53,502 nt of DNA from positions 1 through 53,502 of the forward strand of contig NZ_JXRR01000004.1 in the NCBI RefSeq assembly GCF_000829515.1. Direction: 5' to 3'. Source of the DNA: Jeotgalibacillus campisalis (GTDB lineage: Bacteria > Bacillota > Bacilli > Bacillales > Jeotgalibacillaceae). Under the pieces are notes generated by a model, which saw only the letters and a list, made by a program, of their open reading frames with translations, ran no database searches and was not told the DNA's origin. This document shows, in pieces, positions 46,749 to 53,502 of this stretch. The position numbers and the translations under genes were made by a program. Numbering within the stretch: the first letter of the stretch is position 1; each line of letters opens with the position of its first letter.

Positions 46749-48164
46749 ATGAGTCAATATACTTTATCCTATCGAACCATTAAAACAACACACGATGCAT
46801 TTTTTACTACATATACCCTTCAGTCTTCAAAGGAAGAGCGGCATATTTTCCTCGAAAGCGGCAGAGGGGGCCGCTATAGTATGGCAGGGATTCGTCCATT
46901 CGCCTGGGCTCGGGGAGAACAAGACAAACTAGTCATCAATGAACATGGGGAAGAAAGAACGCTCGAAGGAGATCCGCTCCGTAACCTCATTGACTGGATG
47001 AAACCTTTTAAACAGGAACGTATAGCATCTCTGCCAGACTTTCAAGGCGGAGCTATGGGGTATATCTCCTACGATTATGTCCGTTCCATTGAACAAATCC
47101 CTGCTATCGCAAAGAATGATCACGGTCTGCCGGATCTCTATTTTATGATCTTTGATCAATGGCTGGTATTTGATCACGAAACAGACCTTCTTTACTTTAT
47201 GGTGCTGCATAAAAAAGACGATGACCAGGATGCATTCCTTGCCCAGTGGACAGCCTCCTTTGAAAAGGCAATGACTCAACAAACTGAATTCAAGAAAAGT
47301 GAGGATATAAGCAGCGGCTTTTCCGACATTCGTTTTTCAATGGATGAGGGAGAATTCAGTCATGCGGCCGAAGCGATTCGAACGTATATTTCACAAGGTG
47401 ACGTTTTTCAGGTGAACTTATCTGTGCGCCAATCCAAAAAACTTGCAGCCCATCCGCTGTCCATATACAAAGAACTGCGTACCTTTAACCCATCCCCTTA
47501 TATGTCTTATCTTCATATGCCCGACGCCCAGATCGTCTCTGCTTCTCCTGAGTTGTTAATCAAAAAATCAGGGACTGAACTTAGTACAAGACCGATCGCA
47601 GGCACGCGTTCAAGAGGGGAAAATCAAGAAGAAGACCAGAAGCTTGCGAATGAATTGATCCAAAATGAAAAAGAGCGCGCAGAGCATGTGATGTTGGTGG
47701 ATCTTGAACGGAATGATCTCGGCCGTGTCAGCCGGTACGGCACAGTGGAGGTCAATGAATTCATGGTGATTGAACGATACTCTCATGTAATGCACATAGT
47801 GTCGAACGTACGCGGGCAGCTCGACTCTTCCTTCAATGAAGCCGATGTGATCAGAGCGGTTTTTCCTGGAGGGACCATTACGGGGGCGCCAAAGGTGAGA
47901 ACGATGGAAATCATCGAAGAGCTTGAACCAGTCAGAAGAGGACTTTACACCGGGTCTATTGGCTGGATCGGCTTTAATGGAGACATGGAGTTAAACATCG
48001 TGATCCGTACCATGCTTGCTCAAAACGGGGTTGGACATGTTCAAGCAGGAGCCGGTGTGGTCATCGATTCTCATCCAAAGCGGGAATACAAAGAATCCTT
48101 AAAAAAAGCGCAGGCGTTATGGCACGCAAACGATTTAGCTGAAGGCAAGGAGATGAAAATATGA
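46749..48164 (+). CDS. pabB: Aminodeoxychorismate synthase component I
   Basis: The 471-residue chorismate-binding enzyme makes 4-amino-4-deoxychorismate with PabA. The C-terminal domain has [15 protein letters not shown], the conserved [45 protein letters not shown] and YTGSIGWIG. It is the first gene of a six-gene folate operon with overlapping or closely spaced reading frames. AGGAG 46733-46737 is somewhat far from the ATG. No strong promoter was recognised. Confidence 0.95.
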   Translation: MSQYTLSYRTIKTTHDAFFTTYTLQSSKEERHIFLESGRGGRYSMAGIRPFAWARGEQDKLVINEHGEERTLEGDPLRNLIDWMKPFKQERIASLPDFQGGAMGYISYDYVRSIEQIPAIAKNDHGLPDLYFMIFDQWLVFDHETDLLYFMVLHKKDDDQDAFLAQWTASFEKAMTQQTEFKKSEDISSGFSDIRFSMDEGEFSHAAEAIRTYISQGDVFQVNLSVRQSKKLAAHPLSIYKELRTFNPSPYMSYLHMPDAQIVSASPELLIKKSGTELSTRPIAGTRSRGENQEEDQKLANELIQNEKERAEHVMLVDLERNDLGRVSRYGTVEVNEFMVIERYSHVMHIVSNVRGQLDSSFNEADVIRAVFPGGTITGAPKVRTMEIIEELEPVRRGLYTGSIGWIGFNGDMELNIVIRTMLAQNGVGHVQAGAGVVIDSHPKREYKESLKKAQALWHANDLAEGKEMKI

Positions 48165-48757
48165 TCTTAATGATTGATAACTATGATTCCTTTACATATA
48201 ATCTGGTGCAATTTCTAGGGGAGCTTGGAGAAGAACTGGTAGTGCGGAGAAATGATGAAGTGTCTGTTGCAGACATTGCCGAGATGAACCCTGACTATTT
48301 AATGATTTCACCAGGGCCATGCAGCCCAAACGAAGCAGGAATCAGTCTTGAAGCAATCAATGTGTTTGCCGGCGTGATCCCGATCTTTGGTGTGTGCCTT
48401 GGACATCAAGCAATCGCTCAGGTGTTTGGAGGAAACGTTGTTCAGGCAAAACGGTTGATGCATGGCAAGACCTCTCTCATCTACCATGATCATCAAACAG
48501 TCTATCAGGAGCTGCCCAATCCCTTTACTGCTACACGTTATCATTCCTTAATTGTCGAGAAAACCTCTGTACCTGAAGATTTAATCGTGACTGCGTGGAC
48601 GGAAAAGGGTGAGATCATGGGGCTTCGCCACCGGACACTTGCTGTTGAAGGAGTACAATATCATCCGGAATCGATTATGACAGAGCATGGGAAGAGTTTA
48701 CTCCGCAATTTTCTTGCTACTTATCAATCATTCAAACCGAGAGTAGATGCCACATGA
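48161..48757 (+). CDS. pabA: Glutamine amidotransferase PabA (amphibolic PabA/TrpG)
   Basis: The 198-residue class I amidotransferase supplies ammonia to PabB. The catalytic triad is C79 (GVCLGHQAI), H168 and E170 (YHPES). [14 protein letters not shown] is the typical glutamine loop. In Bacillus this gene also serves anthranilate synthase. Its ATG overlaps the pabB stop (ATGA), and its own stop overlaps the pabC start by 4 bases. Confidence 0.96.
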   Translation: MILMIDNYDSFTYNLVQFLGELGEELVVRRNDEVSVADIAEMNPDYLMISPGPCSPNEAGISLEAINVFAGVIPIFGVCLGHQAIAQVFGGNVVQAKRLMHGKTSLIYHDHQTVYQELPNPFTATRYHSLIVEKTSVPEDLIVTAWTEKGEIMGLRHRTLAVEGVQYHPESIMTEHGKSLLRNFLATYQSFKPRVDAT

Positions 48758-49647
48758 AAATTCTGCAAAACGGTGCAATTGTGGAGGCGGAGGATGCAAA
48801 AATCTCACCATTTGATCACGGCTTTCTTTATGGAATGGGCGTTTTTGAAACGTTCCGTACGTATGAGGGCCACCCGTTTTTGATCAGCAATCACGTAGAG
48901 CGATTAAATCACTCGCTTGAGGAAATGCAGATTGACAAAACTTTTTCCGTAGAAGAAGTGATGCAGATGGTAAGCACTCTTAGGGAAGCAAACGGAGGAA
49001 AAGATGGTTATTTTCGTCTTAACGTATCCGCCGGTGTACGTGATATTGGACTTTTTCCTGAACCCTATGAACAGCCGTCTGTGATCCTTTTTCAAAAGCA
49101 GCTGCCTTCAAGCGGTGTTAAGGAGAAAAAAGGCGAGTGGCTCTCCATTCACCGTAATACTCCTGAAACGTCTCAACGATTAAAGTCTCATCATTATTTT
49201 AATAATATTGCAGCAAGAAGAGAAGTGAGCTCAGGTAATGAAGGACTCTTTCTTACAGCGGATGGCTTTGCGGCAGAAGGAGTTACATCAAATTTATTGT
49301 GGGTCAATCAAAAGACCTTATTTACACCTGCTCTAGCTACCGGGATTTTAGCCGGCATTACGAGAGCGATGGTTTTGGCACTTGCGGAACGTGCAGGGCT
49401 TGAAATTGTAGAAGGCTTTTTTAAAAAAGAGGATGTTTTGCAGGCGGAAGAAGTATTTATTACAAACTCAATCCAGGAAATCGTACCGCTATGTGCCATT
49501 GAACACACGACATTTCCTGGAGCCGACGGTAAATGGACAGCCATTTTAAAGCGGGAATATCAAACCCATACAACCTCATTAAAGCATATAAGAGATTTAT
49601 CATCGTTAGAAAGAGGTGAAGACCATGATGCTAAACTGCAGGAATAA
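48754..49647 (+). CDS. pabC: Aminodeoxychorismate lyase
   Basis: The 297-residue fold-type IV PLP enzyme releases pyruvate to give p-aminobenzoate. K144 in [10 protein letters not shown] is the Schiff-base lysine; [18 protein letters not shown] is the N-terminal family motif; [16 protein letters not shown] the phosphate-binding region. It overlaps pabA by 4 bases and folP by about 23. Confidence 0.95.
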   Translation: MKILQNGAIVEAEDAKISPFDHGFLYGMGVFETFRTYEGHPFLISNHVERLNHSLEEMQIDKTFSVEEVMQMVSTLREANGGKDGYFRLNVSAGVRDIGLFPEPYEQPSVILFQKQLPSSGVKEKKGEWLSIHRNTPETSQRLKSHHYFNNIAARREVSSGNEGLFLTADGFAAEGVTSNLLWVNQKTLFTPALATGILAGITRAMVLALAERAGLEIVEGFFKKEDVLQAEEVFITNSIQEIVPLCAIEHTTFPGADGKWTAILKREYQTHTTSLKHIRDLSSLERGEDHDAKLQE

Positions 49648-50443
49648 ACAACTTGATCTATCGCAAAAAACAGCGATTATGGGGATTTTAAATGTTACAC
49701 CGGACTCCTTTTCAGACGGCGGGCAATTTGATGAGCAGCAAAAAGCGGTAGAAAAAGCGAAAGAAATGGTCCAGCAAGGAGCAGATATCATTGATATAGG
49801 CGGAGAATCAACAAGGCCGGGACATCAGCCTGTTTCTGCTGAAGAAGAAATCGCCCGTGTTGTTCCAATGATTCGGGCTATTGTCAAAGAAGTGGATGTT
49901 CCGATCTCTATTGATACCTATAAGGCCTCAACCGCACAAGCAGCAATCGAAGCGGGTGCTTCAATCATTAATGATGTGTGGGGAGCTAAGCGTGAGCCGG
50001 AAATTGCAGACCTCGCTGCACAGTATCAGGTGCCGATCATCCTAATGCACAACCGAACAAATCGTCAATATGATTCCTTCATGAAGGAAGCGCTGGAGGA
50101 TTTAAACGAAAGTATCTTAATCGCTAAGCAAGCGGGGGTACAAAACAATCAAATTATTTTAGACCCAGGCATCGGATTTGTTAAATCGCAAAAGCAAAAT
50201 ATCGAGATGATGAAGAACCTCGACAAGGTAGTTGAGATGGGGTACCCGGTGCTTCTTGGAACTTCACGTAAATCCATGATTGGAAATATTCTTGATCTGC
50301 CAGCTTCTGAACGAATGGAAGGGACTGGGGCAACGGTTTGCTTCGGTATTCAAAAGGGCTGTCATATCATGCGTGTCCATGATGTAAAAGAAATCGCCAG
50401 AATGGCCAAAGTAATGGATGTATTAGTTGGAAAGGGCGGGTGA
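49625..50443 (+). CDS. folP: Dihydropteroate synthase
   Basis: The 272-residue TIM barrel couples p-aminobenzoate to pterin diphosphate and is the sulfonamide target. Motifs MGILNVTPDSFSDGG, IDIGGESTRPG, VPISIDTYKA, ASIINDVWGAK, DPGIGF, and the C-terminal RVHDV are complete. I preferred ATG 49625, 8 bases after GAAAGGTG, over the GTG at 49616 that overlaps it. The start lies within pabC. Confidence 0.96.
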   Translation: MMLNCRNKQLDLSQKTAIMGILNVTPDSFSDGGQFDEQQKAVEKAKEMVQQGADIIDIGGESTRPGHQPVSAEEEIARVVPMIRAIVKEVDVPISIDTYKASTAQAAIEAGASIINDVWGAKREPEIADLAAQYQVPIILMHNRTNRQYDSFMKEALEDLNESILIAKQAGVQNNQIILDPGIGFVKSQKQNIEMMKNLDKVVEMGYPVLLGTSRKSMIGNILDLPASERMEGTGATVCFGIQKGCHIMRVHDVKEIARMAKVMDVLVGKGG

Positions 50444-50448
50444 GAACA

Positions 50449-50811
50449 ATGGATAAAATTAAGGTGAACGAGATGGAGTTTTATGGCTATCACGGTGTAT
50501 TCCCCGAAGAAAACAAGCTCGGACAGCGTTTTCGGGTAAATGCAATCTTAGAACTCGACTTACAAAAGCCAGGTAAAACAGACAATGTAGACGATTCAAT
50601 CAATTACGGAGAGGTTTATGCTTTGTGCAAAGAGGCCGTTGAGGGAGACGCTTGTCAGCTTATTGAGTCAGTGGCAGACAACATTGCATCTGCTTTATTA
50701 GCTCAATTTGAAAAACTTGAGCGATGCACGATTGAAGTCATTAAACCAGACCCGCCAATACGCGGTCATTATCAATCCGTGTCGGTTGAAATCACCCGGA
50801 GCAGGAATTAA
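50449..50811 (+). CDS. folB: Dihydroneopterin aldolase
   Basis: The 120-residue enzyme cleaves dihydroneopterin to the hydroxymethylpterin. MEFYGYHGVFPEENKLGQRF, NYGEVYALCKEAVEG and VIKPDPPIRGHYQSV are all conserved. The ATG at 50449 is preceded by GGGCGGGTGA; the GTG at 50440 is part of that site. The next gene begins 1 base after its stop. Confidence 0.95.
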   Translation: MDKIKVNEMEFYGYHGVFPEENKLGQRFRVNAILELDLQKPGKTDNVDDSINYGEVYALCKEAVEGDACQLIESVADNIASALLAQFEKLERCTIEVIKPDPPIRGHYQSVSVEITRSRN

Positions 50812-50812
50812 T

Positions 50813-51337
50813 ATGACATCTCTTGCTTATTTATCTCTCGGCTCTAATCAAGGCGAGCCTTTCGTTAACCTGAAAGAGGCGGTCGCTCAACTTGATGAGA
50901 TTGAAGGAATACAAGTGTCCCGTGTTTCTTCTATTTACGAAACAGATCCTGTTGGTGTAACAGAGCAGAACGCATTTTTAAATCTTGCTGCACAGGTTGA
51001 AACAACGTTGACCCCTGAAGAATTATTAATCGTGTGTCAGACCATTGAGAACAATCTTGGTCGAAAAAGGGTCGTGAGATGGGGGCCGCGTACAATCGAT
51101 CTTGATATTTTAATGTACAATGCCGACCAGTATAGATCAAAGAGCTTAACCATTCCACACCCTCGAATGCATGAACGCAGCTTTGTATTAGTCCCCCTGC
51201 TGGAACTAAACCCTGACTTGGTTCACCCTGAATTAAACGTCTCGTTAAAGCAGCTGCAGCAAACTCTAATGGATCAGGACGGAGTAAGGCTATGGAAGAA
51301 GAATCATAGCAACCTTTTAGCGGGATTGCGATCATAG
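50813..51337 (+). CDS. folK: HPPK, 6-hydroxymethyl-dihydropterin pyrophosphokinase
   Basis: The 174-residue kinase activates the pterin for FolP. AYLSLGSNQG is the N-terminal motif, FLNLAAQVETTLTPEELL and RWGPRTIDLDIL the substrate and metal-binding segments, and PHPRMHERSFVLVPLLEL the family C-terminal signature. Start 50813 follows CGGAGCAGG. The usual neighbours yazB and dusB are absent after it; the gap to lysS is about 320 bases. Confidence 0.95.
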   Translation: MTSLAYLSLGSNQGEPFVNLKEAVAQLDEIEGIQVSRVSSIYETDPVGVTEQNAFLNLAAQVETTLTPEELLIVCQTIENNLGRKRVVRWGPRTIDLDILMYNADQYRSKSLTIPHPRMHERSFVLVPLLELNPDLVHPELNVSLKQLQQTLMDQDGVRLWKKNHSNLLAGLRS

Positions 51338-51430
51338 CAGCAGCGTGCCCCTATTAGATATAGAATGGATAGACAAAATCCTAAAACAATCATTAAAATA
51401 TTCGTCCAAACAGGATGATTTGTTTAGGGT

Positions 51431-51461
51431 AAACTGCCGGTCTAAGGATCGGCCGTTTTTA
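51431..51461 (+). terminator. Terminator of the folate operon
   Basis: AACTGCCGGTC and GATCGGCCGTT pair with minor mismatch around TAAG, followed by TTT. Confidence 0.7.
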
Positions 51462-51472
51462 TATAGAAGAGA

Positions 51473-51535
51473 TTTGTCGAAAAATCCATGAATTTGCTAT
51501 TTTTCTTACCCCAGCTTCCATTACTTTTCGACACA
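51473..51535. promoter_or_regulatory. Inverted pair of Spo0A-box sequences upstream of lysS
   Basis: TTTGTCGAA (51473-51481, plus) and TTCGACACA (51527-51535, TGTGTCGAA on minus) both contain TGTCGAA. They lie in the 320-base gap between folK and lysS. No other gene or clear promoter was seen in the gap, except a weak TAAAAT near 51587. Confidence 0.45.
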
Positions 51536-51647
51536 GAGAAGAAGCAAAAGAGACTTTAGGGGTGTACCCACCCTGCATATTGTGTAAAATAGACAAGTAT
51601 AGTTGTGAATCCGGTCTAAGACCTTGATCCATAGAAAACCTAAATGA

Positions 51648-53147
<1,500 letters not shown>

Positions 53148-53150
53148 TGT

Positions 53151-53181
53151 AGAAAAGGCTGTCCACTGGACAGTCTTTTCT
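53151..53181 (+). terminator. Terminator after lysS
   Basis: AGAAAAGGCTGTCC and GGACAGTCTTTTCT form a near-perfect stem around A-C-T, followed by AATC. The T-run is within the stem. Confidence 0.85.
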
Positions 53182-53285
53182 AATCTATAGATCTAAGTGA
53201 AACTTAGAGAACCGCCCGTCATAGTGGTCTTTACAAAAGATTTACATGTCTTTTAAAATAAATTCTAGTTTTTTTGAAAAAACTA

Positions 53286-53314
53286 TTGTCACGGTGTTTG
53301 TGGCGTGTTATATT
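53286..53314 (+). promoter_or_regulatory. rRNA operon promoter P1
   Basis: TTGTCA, 17 bp, TATATT. With the promoter 82 bp downstream it forms the typical tandem P1-P2 pair of Bacillus rrn operons. Confidence 0.75.
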
Positions 53315-53367
53315 ATTATTCGTTGCTAAGAAAAACAACGCGAACAAAAAACAATTAAAAAAAGTTG

Positions 53368-53397
53368 TTGACATCGAATCTGAAATTATGGTAAGAT
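53368..53397 (+). promoter_or_regulatory. rRNA operon promoter P2
   Basis: TTGACA, 18 bp, TAAGAT. Confidence 0.75.
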
Positions 53398-53502
53398 GAT
53401 CTAGTCGCTTGAGAGAGCAACGCACAAACGAAACACCTTGAACCTTGAAAACTAAACAACCAAAAACGTCAACGTTAATACTTGATTTAAATGAAACAAA
53501 TG
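53398..53502 (+). ncRNA. rRNA operon leader (16S begins beyond the window)
   Basis: CCTTGAAAACTAAACAA at 53443-53459 matches the antitermination-type leader element found ahead of 16S in Bacillus rrn operons. No 16S sequence is inside the window. Confidence 0.75.

Overview
The window is a vegetative and sporulation core region of an endospore-forming, moderately AT-rich member of the Bacillaceae or a close relative (Firmicutes, Bacillales). Protein sequences and gene order follow the origin-proximal rrnA-to-lysS segment of Bacillus subtilis almost gene for gene. Examples are csfB, tmk-darA-holB-ricT-yabA, abrB, metS, rnmV-ksgA, yabG-veg-sspF, ispE-purR-ridA-spoVG-glmU-prs-ctc-pth-fin-mfd-spoVT, spoIIE, tilS-hprT-ftsH and the pab/fol operon. 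I cannot assign a genus from sequence alone.

Layout. The left edge is the 3' end of a 5S rRNA with its terminator. 0.2-7.3 kb holds the sigma-G inhibitor csfB, a PLP decarboxylase-like gene, and a replication and RNA-modification operon. 7.4-8.2 kb is a divergent abrB/metS control region with Spo0A boxes. 8.2-16.4 kb carries metS, tatD, yabE, rnmV-ksgA, yabG, veg and sspF. 16.8-28.1 kb carries ispE to mfd, interrupted by two sites of a structured intergenic repeat. 28.4-34.4 kb holds spoVT, a SpoVB-like flippase, mazG, rqcP, yabP-yabQ, divIC and yabR. 34.8-35.5 kb has two paralogous small membrane proteins and two tRNA genes on the minus strand. 36.0-42.7 kb is spoIIE, tilS, hprT and ftsH. 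42.9-51.3 kb is coaX, hslO, a PrsA-like foldase, cysK and the folate operon pabB-pabA-pabC-folP-folB-folK. lysS follows, and the window closes with the tandem promoters and leader of a second rRNA operon. The 53 kb is thus bracketed by two rrn loci in the same direction.

Regulation can be read unusually well. I see candidate promoters for sigma-A (many), SigH (spoVG), SigB (ctc), SigE (yabP), SigG (sspF, spoVT) and SigK (yabG). There is also a Spo0A-type long-spacer promoter at spoIIE and tandem Spo0A boxes just downstream of the abrB promoter.

Differences from B. subtilis gene order (from memory of that genome): no xpaC/yaaN between csfB and yaaO, no yaaR between darA and holB, no yabS/yabT after spoIIE, no yazB/dusB before lysS. 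The two small membrane proteins before the tRNAs are extra. I found no insertion sequence, prophage, CRISPR array or defence system. The best candidates for something undescribed are the covarying structured repeats upstream of mfd and ispE, the twin small membrane proteins, and a few unexplained palindromes.
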